64,000 nt of DNA from Amycolatopsis lurida. Its GTDB lineage: Bacteria > Actinomycetota > Actinomycetes > Mycobacteriales > Pseudonocardiaceae. The DNA lies in NCBI RefSeq assembly GCF_900105055.1, contig NZ_FNTA01000004.1, positions 310,001 through 374,000 on the forward strand. Reading direction: 5' to 3'. A model generated the notes under the pieces. That model saw nothing but the letters and a program-made list of their open reading frames with translations, was not told the origin of the DNA and did no database searches. Made by a program: the position numbers and the translations under genes. This document shows, piece by piece, positions 24,771 through 35,600 of the stretch (position 1 is the stretch's first letter; every line of letters begins with the position of its first letter).

Positions 24771-25124
24771 GTGACCAACGAGCATCCGTACCCGCCCGCC
24801 TTCCGCAGCGGCGATCTGGTTTCCGTGTCCGGGCGGCTCGGCGTGACCGAGACCGGCGCACTGGTACCCGGCGGATTCGACGCCGAATGCCCGCAGGCCT
24901 TCGCCAACCTCGACGCCGCGCTGCGTTCGGTGGACGCGACCCGGGCCGACGTGGTGAAGGTCGTCGTGTACCTGACCGACATCACCGACCGCGACGGCCT
25001 CAACCGGGTCTACGAAGAGTTCTTCGCCGAACCCCGGCCCGCTCGGACCTGCGTCGGGGTCGCGTCCCTGCCCTACGGCGGCGTCGTCGAGGTCGAGGCC
25101 CTCGCCCGAGTACGCGATGTCTGA
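24771..25124 (+). CDS. RidA-family enamine/imine deaminase
   Basis: 117 residues from GTG 24771. The RidA (YjgF/YER057c/UK114) trimeric fold is shown by SGDLVSVSGRLGVTETG, AFANLDAALRSVDATRADVV, VVYLTDITDRDGLNRVYEEF and the C-terminal PARTCVGVASLPYGGVVEVE with the substrate-carboxylate arginine. RidA hydrolyses reactive enamine/imine intermediates released by PLP dehydratases. Here it is in the same operon as such an enzyme (25758-26717), which fits exactly. It overlaps the next gene by 8 bases. Confidence 0.9.
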   Translation: MTNEHPYPPAFRSGDLVSVSGRLGVTETGALVPGGFDAECPQAFANLDAALRSVDATRADVVKVVVYLTDITDRDGLNRVYEEFFAEPRPARTCVGVASLPYGGVVEVEALARVRDV

Positions 25125-25761
25125 GCAGGACGCGATCCTCGACGCGCTCGCCCCGGTCGCCGACGGCATCGCCGCGACACTCGGCTCGTTCTGCGAAGTC
25201 GTGGTGCACGACTTCCGCCGTCCGGAGAAATCGGTGGTCGCGATCGCCGGCTCGGTCACCGACCGCACCGTGGGCGGGTCGATGAGCGAGATCGGCATGG
25301 GCCTGCTCGCCCGCGGAGACGACGCCGAAGACCAGCTGAACTACGTGACCAGGACAGCGTCCGGGAAGCTCGTGAAGTCGTCGACCATGCTGCTGCGCGA
25401 CAGCGGCGGCTCGGTGTTCGGCGCCTTGTGCGTGAATCTCGACGTCACCGCGCTGAGCCAGCTCAAGACCCTGGTCGGCGAACTCGCCGACGTCGGTGCC
25501 GTCACCGAAACGCCGACCACCACCTTCGGCGACGACGTCGACGCCGTGGTGGACGCGATCGTCGACGAGCACCAACTCCGGCTGAACAAACCCTGGACCG
25601 CGCTCAGCCGCGAAGAACGCCTCGACCTGTTCCGCAGCCTCCACGCGCGCGGCGTCTTCGCGGTGCGGCGGGCCGTGCCCCAGGTCGCCTCCCGCATCGG
25701 GATCTCCCGTGCCTCCGCTTACAACTATCTCGCCGAAATCCGTGATCAAGGAGCATCATGA
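25117..25761 (+). CDS. YheO-type PAS / HTH transcriptional regulator
   Basis: 214 residues. The N-terminal PAS-like YheO domain (about 5-125) has GSFCEVVVHDF, SVTDRTVGGSMSEIG and GGSVFGALCVNLDVT. The C-terminal HTH_22-type helix-turn-helix (about 155-210) has ERLDLFRSLHARGVFAVRRA and ASRIGISRASAYNYLAEIR. Relatives such as DauR sense D-amino acids or similar metabolites and control their degradation. Overlaps of 8 bases with RidA and 4 bases (ATGA) with the dehydratase make this a tightly coupled operon, probably self-controlled through the palindrome at 24734-24752. Confidence 0.85.
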   Translation: MSEQDAILDALAPVADGIAATLGSFCEVVVHDFRRPEKSVVAIAGSVTDRTVGGSMSEIGMGLLARGDDAEDQLNYVTRTASGKLVKSSTMLLRDSGGSVFGALCVNLDVTALSQLKTLVGELADVGAVTETPTTTFGDDVDAVVDAIVDEHQLRLNKPWTALSREERLDLFRSLHARGVFAVRRAVPQVASRIGISRASAYNYLAEIRDQGAS

Positions 25762-26717
25762 CCACCCCCGTGACCATCGACGACATCCGTGACGCCGCCG
25801 CCCGTCTGGCCGGTGTCGCGCACCGGACCCCGGTCGTGCGTTCCCGGACCCTCGACGACCTCGTCGGCGCCGAGGTCTTCATCAAGTGCGAAAACCTCCA
25901 GCGCGTCGGGGCCTTCAAGTTCCGTGGCGCGTACAACGCCGCTTCGCGACTTTCGCCGGAACAGCTGGCCAAGGGCATCGCCGCCTACTCGTCGGGGAAC
26001 CACGCCCAGGCCGTCGCGCTCGCCGCGCGGGAACTCGGGAGCAGCGCGGTCATCCTGATCCCGGAGGACACCCCGCAGTCCAAAAAGGACGCCACCGCGG
26101 GCTACGGCGCCGAGATCGTCACCTACGACCGGTACACCGGCGACCGCGTCGCGATCGGCGAGGCGCTGGCGGCCGACCGCGGTCTCGCGCTCATCCCGCC
26201 GTACGAACACCCGCACGTGATCGCCGGCCAGGGCACCGCGGCGCTGGAACTGCTGGAGGACACCGAATCACTGGACACGCTCGTCGTCCCCGTCGGCGGT
26301 GGCGGTCTGATCGCGGGCAGTTCGACCGCCGCGAAGGCGGTGCGGCCCGGTATCCGGGTCGTCGGTGTCGAACCTGCCGCGGGCGACGACACCAAACGCT
26401 CACTGGAGGCCGGGGAGCGCGTGTCGATCCCGGTGCCGCGGACCATCGCCGACGGCCAGGCCGCCTCCATTCCCGGTGAACTGACCTTCTCGATCAACCA
26501 GCGGCTCGTCGACGACATCGCGCTGGTCACCGACGACCAGGTCCGGGACGCGATGCGGTTCGCGTTCGAACGGCTGAAGCTCGTCATCGAGCCGAGCGGG
26601 GCGACCGGGCTCGCGGCGCTCCTCAGTGGCCAGGTGCCCGCCTCGGGCCGGGTCGGGGTGATCCTCAGCGGCGGGAACGTGAGCCCGGAACGCTTCGCCG
26701 AACTGATCGCCGGCTGA
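25758..26717 (+). CDS. PLP-dependent threonine/serine or hydroxyaspartate dehydratase (racemase-like, short form)
   Basis: 319 residues, fold type II PLP enzyme without the C-terminal ACT regulatory domain. Key features are the Schiff-base lysine in AFKFRGAYNA (about 54), SSGNHAQAVALAAR binding the substrate carboxylate, and the PLP phosphate loop VGGGGLIAGSS. The length and lack of ACT domain match serine racemase, catabolic threonine dehydratase and threo-3-hydroxyaspartate ammonia-lyase rather than biosynthetic IlvA. The product of dehydration is an enamine that the operon's RidA would clear. Which hydroxy-amino acid is used cannot be told; the YheO-type regulator hints at an unusual or D-configured one. 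Confidence 0.85.
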   Translation: MTTPVTIDDIRDAAARLAGVAHRTPVVRSRTLDDLVGAEVFIKCENLQRVGAFKFRGAYNAASRLSPEQLAKGIAAYSSGNHAQAVALAARELGSSAVILIPEDTPQSKKDATAGYGAEIVTYDRYTGDRVAIGEALAADRGLALIPPYEHPHVIAGQGTAALELLEDTESLDTLVVPVGGGGLIAGSSTAAKAVRPGIRVVGVEPAAGDDTKRSLEAGERVSIPVPRTIADGQAASIPGELTFSINQRLVDDIALVTDDQVRDAMRFAFERLKLVIEPSGATGLAALLSGQVPASGRVGVILSGGNVSPERFAELIAG

Positions 26718-26771
26718 CCCTTCGCAATTAGTCCTCTCAATGCGAGCGCTCGTGAACGACCTGCGGTGTGC

Positions 26772-26832
26772 ATGCGTCGCGAAAGCCACTTTCGGGACGT
26801 CTGATGTCCCGAAAGTGGCTTTCGCGACGCAT
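26772..26832. repeat. GCGAAAGCCACTTTCG hairpin, copy 1
   Basis: Perfect 27-bp stem: arms 26772-26798 and 26806-26832, 7-base loop. Each arm contains the self-complementary CGAAAG-CCA-CTTTCG, so alternative cruciforms are possible. It lies 55 bases after the dehydratase stop in a gene-free stretch (26718-27107). Confidence 0.85.
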
Positions 26833-26878
26833 CCGGCAGGCGCTGACATCTCGTTTCACCGCCGCGCCCACCGGCCGA

Positions 26879-26933
26879 CGTTGCGAAAGCCACTTTCGCA
26901 ACGTTGAAGGTTGCGAAAGTGGCTTTCGCAACG
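26879..26933. repeat. GCGAAAGCCACTTTCG hairpin, copy 2
   Basis: Perfect 24-bp stem: arms 26879-26902 and 26910-26933, 7-base loop GTTGAAG. The core is the same as copy 1 (GCGAAAGCCACTTTCG) with different flanks. Two such stems 50 bases apart form a double terminator or a repeat array between convergent genes. Confidence 0.85.
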
Positions 26934-26950
26934 CCTTGACTAGGGTCTAG

Positions 26951-27104
26951 CGCGTGACTCGCGTGATCGGACACGGCACTCACGTGATTGAACGCGTATC
27001 TCACGTGATTGGAGGCGTAACTCGATGTGCGGCCGCTGATCACGCGAGTTACGCCTTCAATCACGCGAGATACGGGTCTGATCACGCGAGTTCGGCGTTC
27101 GGTC
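26951..27104. repeat. CTCGCGTGATC repeat cluster, copy 1
   Basis: Three loose units of about 20-24 bases with the core CTCGCGTGATC / CTCACGTGATTG run rightwards, then three run in reverse (GATCACGCGAGTTACGCC type). The whole can fold into one large imperfect hairpin. It reaches to within a few bases of the stop of the convergent acyltransferase gene. A second cluster of the same family is at 41153-41252. Confidence 0.7.
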
Positions 27105-27107
27105 ACA

Positions 27108-28085
27108 TCACAGGCCGAGCCCACCCGCCAGCACCGGCCAGGAGTTCCGCAGCGCCCGTTGCCAGTACGGCCAGCTGTGCGTGCCGTCGCCGTAGTAGTC
27201 GACGGTCGCCGGAATCCCCTTGGCCTTCAACCGGTCCGTGAAGCTCACCGAGGAAGCCAGCGCCTGCGGTTCGAAGATGTCGGACTGCCCCGGCGGGTCG
27301 AGCGGACCGGTCTTCCCGTTCCCGCAGGAGATGTACAGCGCCGTGCCGCGCAGGCCGTCGACGTTGTCGTACGGGTTGTTCGCCGTCCAGAGCGGCCGCA
27401 TCCCCCAGGAGTCGCCCCAGAGTTCGAGGTAGTTGAAGATCCCCGCGCGCGCCAGGATCCCCTGGATGAACAGCGGGGCTCCCTGGTTGAGAGTGTTCGG
27501 CACCCCGCTGTAGGACGCCGCCGCGGCGAACATCCCCTTGTGCTTGTACGAGTACGCGAGCGCGCCGTAGCCGCCGATCGACAGTCCGGCGATCGCCCGG
27601 CGCGGACCCGCCCGGTAGCCGCGTTCGACGATCTGCCGCACCTCCAGGGTGTGGAAGGTGTCCCAGTCGGGAGTGCTCCGGAGCCCGAAGTTCCACCACT
27701 TGGTGTACATCCCGGCGGGCCCGCCGGTCGGCATGACGACGAGGGCGTCCTTGTCCGCCATGAACGCCTTGACGTCGGTGAACTGGTCCCACGAGCGGTA
27801 GTCGACCGGTTCGCAGCAGCCGTGCAGCAGGAACAACGTCGGCCAGGTCCGCGTGGGTTGCGCGGCCCAGCCCGCCGGGACCAGCAGGCGGACCATGCCG
27901 GTGGTGCCGAGCGCGGGCGAACTGATCTTCAGGTCGACGGTGCGCGCGTCCAGCCAGGTCTCCTCGACGAGCTTCGCGCCGTTGTCGGCGGTGACCGGCG
28001 CGGGCGCCGCGCTCGCGGGGACCGGGCTTCCGAGCAGGGTCGCCATGGCCAGTGCCAGCAGACCCCACCGCCGGGTTCGCTTCAT
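27108..28085 (-). CDS. Secreted antigen-85-type acyltransferase/esterase
   Basis: 325 residues with a Sec signal peptide (MKRTRRWGLLALAMATLLG, cleavage near ASA-APA). The mature part is an alpha/beta hydrolase of the esterase D / antigen 85 family. The nucleophile elbow is AIAGLSIGGYGALAYSY. LWGDSWGMRPLWTANNPYDN and LYISCGNG match the Ag85 sequence order. The catalytic histidine is in DGTHSWPYWQRAL, almost the Ag85 motif GTHSWEYW. In mycobacteria Ag85 transfers mycolic acids to trehalose and arabinogalactan outside the membrane. A start site with AAGGAG lies 13 bases after the carboxylase gene, so it is the last gene of the FAAL-PKS-carboxylase operon. It is the probable exporter-side acyltransferase for that product (inference). 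Confidence 0.85.
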   Translation of the reverse strand: MKRTRRWGLLALAMATLLGSPVPASAAPAPVTADNGAKLVEETWLDARTVDLKISSPALGTTGMVRLLVPAGWAAQPTRTWPTLFLLHGCCEPVDYRSWDQFTDVKAFMADKDALVVMPTGGPAGMYTKWWNFGLRSTPDWDTFHTLEVRQIVERGYRAGPRRAIAGLSIGGYGALAYSYKHKGMFAAAASYSGVPNTLNQGAPLFIQGILARAGIFNYLELWGDSWGMRPLWTANNPYDNVDGLRGTALYISCGNGKTGPLDPPGQSDIFEPQALASSVSFTDRLKAKGIPATVDYYGDGTHSWPYWQRALRNSWPVLAGGLGL

Positions 28086-28098
28086 CGTTTCTCCTTGC

Positions 28099-29664
28099 TC
28101 ACAACGGGATGTTTCCGTGCTTCTTGGCCGGAAGGGTCTGCCGTTTGGTCCGCAGCGCGTGCAGCGCCCTCGCCACCTGAAGGCGGGTTTGCGACGGCGC
28201 GATGACCTGGTCGACGTAGCCGCGTTCGGCCGCCAGGTAAGGGTTCGAATGCCGCTCGCGGTACGCGTCGGTGAGCCGTCGCTGTTCGGCCGACCGTCGT
28301 TCCGACGGCAGGGCCGCCAGTTCGTGCCGGTGCAGCACCCGCACCGCGCCCTCGGCGCCCATCACCGCTATCTCCGCGGTGGGCCAGGCCAGGTTGACGT
28401 CCGCACCGAGATGTTTCGACCCCATCACCGCGTAGCCGCCGCCGTAGGCCTTGCGGATCACCACGGTCACCTTCGGCACCGTCGCTTCGGCGTAGGCGTA
28501 AATGAGTTTGGCGCCGCGCCGAATGATCCCGTGCCGTTCCTGCGCCTCGCCGGGCAGATAGCCGGGCACGTCGGCGAGGGTGAGGATCGGGATGCCGAAG
28601 GCGTCACAGAACCGGACGAACCGCGCGGCCTTCTCCGAGGCGTCGATGTCGATCACGCCCGCTCGATGGCGTGGCTGGTTCGCCACGACACCGACCGTGC
28701 GGCCCCGGATCCGGCCGAACGCGCAGATCATGTTCGGCGCGAAGCCGCTGTGCACCTCCATGAAGTCGCCGTCGTCGACGAGACGCGAGATCACCTCGGC
28801 CATGTCGTACGCCTGGTTCAGCGAATCGGGCACCAGCCGGTCGAGTTCGAGGTCGGCGGCGGTGAGTTCGGGCGCGGTCTCGTCGGCGTATTCCGGGACG
28901 GCGTCGAGGTTGTTGGACGGCAGGTACCCGAGCAGAGTCCGCACCCAGTCGATGGCGTCGTGCTCGTCGGCGGCACGGTGGTGGGCGTTCCCGGAGACCT
29001 CGCTGTTCACCGCGGCGCCGCCGAGGCGCTGGGCGGTGACCCGTTCACCGCTGACGGCGTGGACGACGTCCGGCCCGGTGACGAACATGTGCGCGGTCTC
29101 GTCGACCATCACGGTGAAGTCGGTGATCGCCGGCGAGTAGACCGCCCCGCCCGCGCAGGGGCCCATGATCAGCGAGATCTGCGGGATCACACCGGACGCC
29201 AGCGTGTTGCGCCTGCCGAGTTCGGCGTAATAGGCGAGCGAGACGACGCCTTCCTGGATGCGGGCGCCGCCGGAGTCGTTGATCCCGACCACGGGACAGC
29301 CCAGCGTCATCGCCAGGTCCATCACCTTGAGGACCTTCTCGCCGAAGACCTCGCCCATGCTGCCGCCGAAGATGGTGAAATCCTGGGAGAACACGCAGAT
29401 CTGCCTGCCGTCGACGGTGCCGTGCCCGGTCACCACGCCATCGCCGTAGGGCCGGTTGGCGTCCATCCCGAATTCGGTGCACCGGTGCCGGGCGAACTGG
29501 TCGAGTTCGACGAAGGAACCCTGGTCCAGCAACAACTCGACACGTTCGCGTGCGGTCAGCTTGCCCTTGGCGTGCTGCCGGTCGACGGCCCGCTTCTCCG
29601 CGGTCCGCAGATCCTCCCGGCGGGCGGCGAGGTCGGCGATCCGGAACGCCGTCGTGTCGGTCAT
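28099..29664 (-). CDS. Acyl-CoA carboxylase beta subunit (PccB/AccD-like)
   Basis: 521 residues with the two crotonase-like halves of the carboxyltransferase subunit. The N-half has [40 protein letters not shown], then [21 protein letters not shown] (acyl-CoA oxyanion loop) and [12 protein letters not shown]. The C-half has [21 protein letters not shown] and [18 protein letters not shown]. It carboxylates a short- or long-chain acyl-CoA using biotin from an alpha subunit encoded elsewhere. The ATG overlaps the PKS stop by four bases (ATGA), so its likely job is to supply the extender unit for that synthase, as AccD4 does for Pks13 in mycobacteria. Chain-length preference cannot be read reliably here. 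Confidence 0.9.
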   Translation of the reverse strand: MTDTTAFRIADLAARREDLRTAEKRAVDRQHAKGKLTARERVELLLDQGSFVELDQFARHRCTEFGMDANRPYGDGVVTGHGTVDGRQICVFSQDFTIFGGSMGEVFGEKVLKVMDLAMTLGCPVVGINDSGGARIQEGVVSLAYYAELGRRNTLASGVIPQISLIMGPCAGGAVYSPAITDFTVMVDETAHMFVTGPDVVHAVSGERVTAQRLGGAAVNSEVSGNAHHRAADEHDAIDWVRTLLGYLPSNNLDAVPEYADETAPELTAADLELDRLVPDSLNQAYDMAEVISRLVDDGDFMEVHSGFAPNMICAFGRIRGRTVGVVANQPRHRAGVIDIDASEKAARFVRFCDAFGIPILTLADVPGYLPGEAQERHGIIRRGAKLIYAYAEATVPKVTVVIRKAYGGGYAVMGSKHLGADVNLAWPTAEIAVMGAEGAVRVLHRHELAALPSERRSAEQRRLTDAYRERHSNPYLAAERGYVDQVIAPSQTRLQVARALHALRTKRQTLPAKKHGNIPL

Positions 29665-32600
29665 GGCCGCGCCGCCTTGGGTGCCCCGAGCCGGGCCGCG
29701 AGGGCCGCGGCGACCGTCTCGACATGCGGCGGGTCGATCATCGAAAGGTGGTCACCCGGCACCCGCACGACCTCCAGATCGGGGCAGAAGGTGTCCCAGC
29801 CCAGAGCGTCGTCGGTGCGCAGGTACCGCGGATCGAGGGAGGTGGTCAGCGGATGCGGCTCCTGCGCGCGCAGCAGCAATACCGGCCCGGCATAGGATTC
29901 CGGCTCGTACCGTTCGGCGACCCGTGCGTCCATATAGGACTCGTACTGATGCCGCAGCACGCCGTGTCCCAGCTCGGGCACCTGAGCGGCCAGCCTGCCG
30001 ATCACCAGCCGGATCTGTTCCTCGTCGCCGAGCCGGGCGAGCTCTTCACGCGGGATGTCCAGCGGGACACCGTAGGTGCGCTCGATATGCTCCGCAAACC
30101 GCTCGAACCGGTCCAGCAGAATCTCCTGAGCCGGTTTCCCCGGCGCGGGCAGCGGCAGGATGCTGTCGATCAGGAACACGAGAGCGACCCGCTCCCCTGC
30201 CGCGGTCAGCCGCCGAGCGGTCTCGTAGGCGAGGCAGCCGCCGAACGACCACCCGCCCAGCCGGTACGGGCCCTGCGGCTGGATTTCCCGGATCAGCTCG
30301 ACGTAGCACTCGGCTTTGTCCTCGACGGTGTCTTCGTCGTCGATCCGTTCGAGCCCGTAGACGGCTCTGTCCTCGGGCAGCAGGCGGACCAGCCCCTCGT
30401 AGACGCTCGTCGGACCGCCCGCCGGATGGAACAGGAACACCGGATCCGTACCGCCTTCGCGCAGCGGCCGGACAGGACAGCCTCCGCGTCCTTCGATCTC
30501 GTCGCGCAGCAGGTCGGCCATCGCGGCGATCGTCGGTGTGGCGAAGAGCCGCTCGGGAACGGCTCCCAGCCGCCCGGCGATCACATCCCGCAGCCGCTCC
30601 GCCGCTTCGGCGTCGCCACCGGCGGCGAAGAAGTCCTCGTGGACGCCGGGCTCCGCGCCACCGAGTTCGGCCTGCCAGTGCCGGGCGATCCAGCGTTCGG
30701 CCGGATCGCGTGGCCCGACGGCCGTGACCGGGCCGGCGGGCCGGGTGCCTGTCTCACCGAACCCCGCCTGATCGGCGAGATGGCCGGCGACCTCGGCGAG
30801 GCCCGCACCCCGCAGCAGCAGCGGGATCGGCAGTTCCAGGCCGAAGTCTCGTTCCACGACTCCCTTGGCACGCAGGGCGGCGAGCGAGTCCAAGCCGAGC
30901 CGGGTGAGCGGCGTCCGCCGGTCGATCTCGTCCGCGGCGAGGCCGAGCATCCCGCCGACGAGCCCGGCGAGGTAATCGGCCAGCATCTCGCGGGCGGCTT
31001 CCGGGAGGACCGCCCGCAGCGCGTCCAGCCCGTCCCAAGTGGACGGTCCGGCGGCCTGCTCCTCCCCCGGTACCAACATCTCGAAGAACGGCCGTCCGGC
31101 CAGCCGGGGGAACAGGGCGAGCACGGTCCCGGCATCGACCCTGGCGATCCCGGTCGACGCGCGGTCACGGCGCAGCACGGCCTCCATCGCCGCCAGCGCC
31201 TCCTCGGTGCCGAGCGGCTCGAGCACGGGGTTGCGGCTGCCGACGGCCGCTCCGGCTTCGCCCCACGCTCCCCAGCCGATGGTCGCCGCCGGCAATCCCG
31301 CGGCGCGGCGCCACGCGACGAGCGCGTCCACCCACGCGTTCGCGGTGGCGTAGGCGGTCTGTCCCGGTGACCCGAACAACGCCGCGGCCGACGAATACGT
31401 CAGCCACCAGTCGAGTTCGTGTCCGGCTGTCGCCTCGTGCACTCGCCACGCCCCCAGCGCTTTCGCGCGCCAGACAGCCTCGACGGCGTCGGCGTCGAGG
31501 CTGACGGCGGCGCCGTCGGACAGCACACCGGCCGCGTGAAGCACCCCGCGCAACGGCAGGCCGCCTTCGGTCGCGGCCGCGACCAGCGCTTCGGCCGTAC
31601 CCGGCTCGGCGATGTCACCCGTCACCACGCGGACGTCGACGCCCTGATCTCGCAGATCCGCCAGAAGCGGCTCGACGGAAGGGCGCGCACCACGCCGTCC
31701 GGAAAGGACGAGCCTGGTCGCGCCGCGCGCCGCCAACCAGTCCGCCGCGACCAGGCCGAGGCCGCCGAGACCACCGGTGATGACGTAAGCGCCGTCGCAC
31801 ACCACGGTTTCGTGGCGAGGTTCGCCGAGTGTCGGGCGGGCCAGCGACCGCGTGTACCGGACGCCCTCGCGCCAGGCGATCTCGTCGTCCGGCGCGTCCG
31901 CGCGGATCTCCGCCACCAGCCTGCCGACCCACAGGTGGGCGGGGTCCGGCTCGGCATCGAAGTCGATCTGGCTCGCCCGCAGTTCGGGGTGTTCGAAGGC
32001 GAGGACGCGGACCAGCCCACGCAGCCAGGCCTGACCGGGGTCGCCGCGCTCGCCGGGTTCGATGGCCCAGGCACCCGTGCTGACGAGCCACAACCGCGGC
32101 GCGGCTTCGGCCAGTTCGGCGAGGACGCCGGAGAACTCGGCGACCCTCGCCGCCGCGCTCATCGGATCGGGCCCGTCCGAAATCCCGGCGCAGACGAGGA
32201 CTCCCGCCACCTCGCGGGATCTCAGGACTTCCGCGAGCGCCTTCCGGTCCCCCGGCCGGACCGTCACCAGCTCGTCCCCGGCTTCGGTGAGCCGCTCGCG
32301 CAACGCCGTCAGCCACGGCGCGTCTTCGTGCAGCACGGCCCAGCGGCGCGAGCCCGGCGCCGCCACCGGCAGGTCCGCCTCCCGCCAGACCGTTTCGAAC
32401 AGCAGCTCCGCCATGGGCACCGGAAGCGCCGAACGCTGGAACCGGCGGCAGTAGACCTCGCGGAACTCGACCAGCACGACATCGTCGGCGTCGACCAGCT
32501 GGACACCGCCCACCAGGCCGTCGCCGGCCGGATCAACCGACTCGAGGACCGCGTCGACCCGGACACCGCGGCGCGGATCACCGGCGAGGACGACCTCGCC

Positions 32601-35600
32601 CAAGGTCAGCGGCAGGAACACGCCGTCGGCTTCGCGCAGCGCGTCCCCGGCCGCGGCGGCCAGCGCGTGCAGGCAGGCGTCGGCGATCACCGGATGCAGG
32701 ATGAAGGCCGGATCGTCGGCGGGCAGGGTGATCGACGCCGAGGCACGGCCCGGCGCCGCCAGAACGTCGCGTAGCCCACGGAAAGCGGGACCGTAGCTCT
32801 GCCCGGCCCTGGCCAGCGACTGGTAGAGGTCGACCGGCCGGGCGTCGTCGCCGACCGGGCCGAACGGCACCACCGGGGTGACCCCGTCGCGGACGCGGGC
32901 GGTGGCATGCCGCACCCAGCCGCCGTCCGCGGACCGCGCGTAGACGTCCACGCTTCCGTCGCTCAGGCTGGTCGTCACCTCGGTGTGGGCGGCGAGTGGA
33001 AGGACCCGGTGCAGTTCGAGACCGCCGATGCGCACTCGCCCGGCGGGACGCAGGACCGTTTTCGCCGCCGCGAGCGCGAGTTCGAGGAATCCGGCGGCGG
33101 GGAACAGCGGGACACCCATCGCCGCGTGGTCGGCCAGCCACGGCAGCACCTCGGTCCCCACGTCCGCGCGCCACAGGTGCCCGCCGGTCGGCTGTTCGAT
33201 GTGGACACCCAGCAACGGATGCGCGCCGGCGGCCCGGGCCGCCGGGCGCCGCGGCCAGAACCGCCGGTGCCGCCAGCGCGGACCCGGCAGTTCCACCGGA
33301 AGCGGACGGGGGCCGCCGTCGTCGAGCACGACGGGCTGCCCGAGAGTGTGGAGCCGGGCGAGCGTGGTCAGGAACGCCAGTCGCTCGTCGCCCTTGCGGC
33401 TCGCCGTCGGAAACGCGACCGCGCCGGTGCTCTGCTCGATCGCGGCCAGTGCCACCGGATGCGGCGAGATCTCGACGAACACGCCGTATCCGTCGGCGGT
33501 CGCCGCCGCCAGCGCCTGGCTGAAGCGCACGGGACGGCGCAGATTCGCCGCCCAGTACTCGACGTCGAACACCACTGACCTTTGTGGATCATCGAGAACG
33601 CTGCTGTAACAGGGAATCCGCACCGGTCGCGGGGGCAGGCCGCCGAGTTCGGCGCGGAGCCTGCCGAGAACCGCGTCAACGGCTTCCGAATGGCCCGCAC
33701 CCCCGACCGGCAGCCGCTTCGCGAGCCTGCCGAGGCTCTCGACGTGCGAGACCAGCGCCTCGACCTGTTCGGCGCCGCCGCTGACGGTGCACTGGACCGG
33801 CGAGGCGTAGACCGCGACGGTGATCCCGGGGAAGTCCGTTTCCAGGTCGGCGAGTTCGGCCGCGGACAGTTCGACCACCGCCATCGCGCCGTCGCCGGAC
33901 GCGTCGACCTCGGCCAGCAGCCGGGAGCGGATGGCCATCACGCGAAGGCCGTCGGCGACGTCCAGCGCCCCCGCGACGACGGCGGCCGCGACCTCGCCCA
34001 TCGAATGCCCGAGCACCGCGGCCGGGACGACGCCGTGCGCGCGCCAGAGCCCGGCGAGGGCCAGCTGCATGCCGAACAACGCGAGCTGTGTCGCCGCGAG
34101 ATCCGGCAGGTCCCGCGCGCCGGAGAACACCTCGCTCAGGGTGAAGCCCGCTTCGGCACGGAACACCGGATCGAGTGCCTCCACCTCGGCCCGGAACGCG
34201 GGCTCGGTGCGCAGCAGGAGGCGGCCCATCCCAGGCCACTGGGAGCCGTAGCCGGAGAAGACGAACACGACGCCCGGCACAGGTCCGGCCTCGCCGAAGA
34301 CGACGTCACCGCTCGCGCTTCCGGCGGCCAGTTCCCGCAACGCGGAGGCCACCCGTTCGCGTCCCTCCGCGACCACCGCGCCCCGGAGGGGTAAATGGTC
34401 ACGGCTCCGGGCCAGTGTCGCGGCGACCGTGTCCAGCGGGATCGAGCGGTGGGCGGGATCCTCCAGCCAGTCCGCCAGATCGGCCGCCCGCGCCCGGAGC
34501 ACCTCGGCCGACCGCGCGGACAGCGCGAAGATCCGCGGGCGCCCGGTCTCCGTCCCGCGAGCGGCGAACGACGCGGCAGGCCATTCTTCGAGGACCACAT
34601 GGGCGTTGGTGCCACCGAAGCCGAACGCGGAGACCCCGGCGCGCACGACGTCGGTGTAGCGCGGCCAGTCCGTCGCGGTGTCCACCACCCGGAGGCCGAG
34701 ACCGGTGAAATCGACATGCGGGCTGGGTTCGTGATGACGCGGGGTCGGCGGCAGCCGCCGGTGGACCAGCGCGAGGACGACCTTGATCAGCCCGGCCATC
34801 CCGGCCGCGCCCTCCAGATGGCCCAGGTTCCCCTTCACCGAGCCGATCAGGAGCGGGCGGGCGGGTTCGCGTCCGGCTCCGAGCACCTCGCCGAGCGCGC
34901 CCGCCTCGATCGGATCCCCCACCTCGGTCCCGGTCCCGTGCGCCTCCACGTAGTCCACAGAGGACGGTTCGACACCCGCCGCCGCGTACGCGTCCCGCAA
35001 CAGGTCGGCCTGCGCGCCGGGACTGGGCGCGACGAGACCATTGGACCGGCCGTCGGAGTTGACCGCGCTGCCGCGGATCACCGCGAGCACGCGGTCCCCC
35101 GCACGACGGGCGGCCTTCAGCGATCTGAGCACGATCACGCCGCAGCCTTCACCTCGGGCGATGCCGTCGGCGGCGGCGTCGAACGGTTTGCAGTACCCGT
35201 CCGGGGCCAGTACCCCGGCCCGCTGGAAGGACGCGGTGACCACCGGCGAGAGCAGCAGGTTCACCCCGGCGGCGAGCGCCGTCCCGCATTCGCCGCGGCG
35301 CAGGCTCTGCACCGCTTGATGCACCGCGACCAGCGACGACGAGCACGCGGTGTCGACGGTGAGACTCGGCCCGCGCAGATCGAAAAAGTACGACAGCCGG
35401 TTGGCGGCGATACTCGTCGCGGCACCGGTGGCGGACCAGACGTCGACGGTGGAGGGATCGGCCATCGTCAGGTGGCCGTACTCGCCCGCCGAAAGCCCGA
35501 CGAACACCCCGGTCCGGCTTCCCCGCAACGTGGACGGCGGGATCCCGGCGTGCTCCAGCGCCGCCCACGCCACTTCGAGCAGCATCCGCTGCTGGGGATC

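Noticed and set aside
26718-27107. Possible CRISPR-like array
   Set aside because: The repeats are inverted pairs and drifted units with irregular spacing and no cas genes nearby, so they are hairpin or intergenic repeats, not a CRISPR array.
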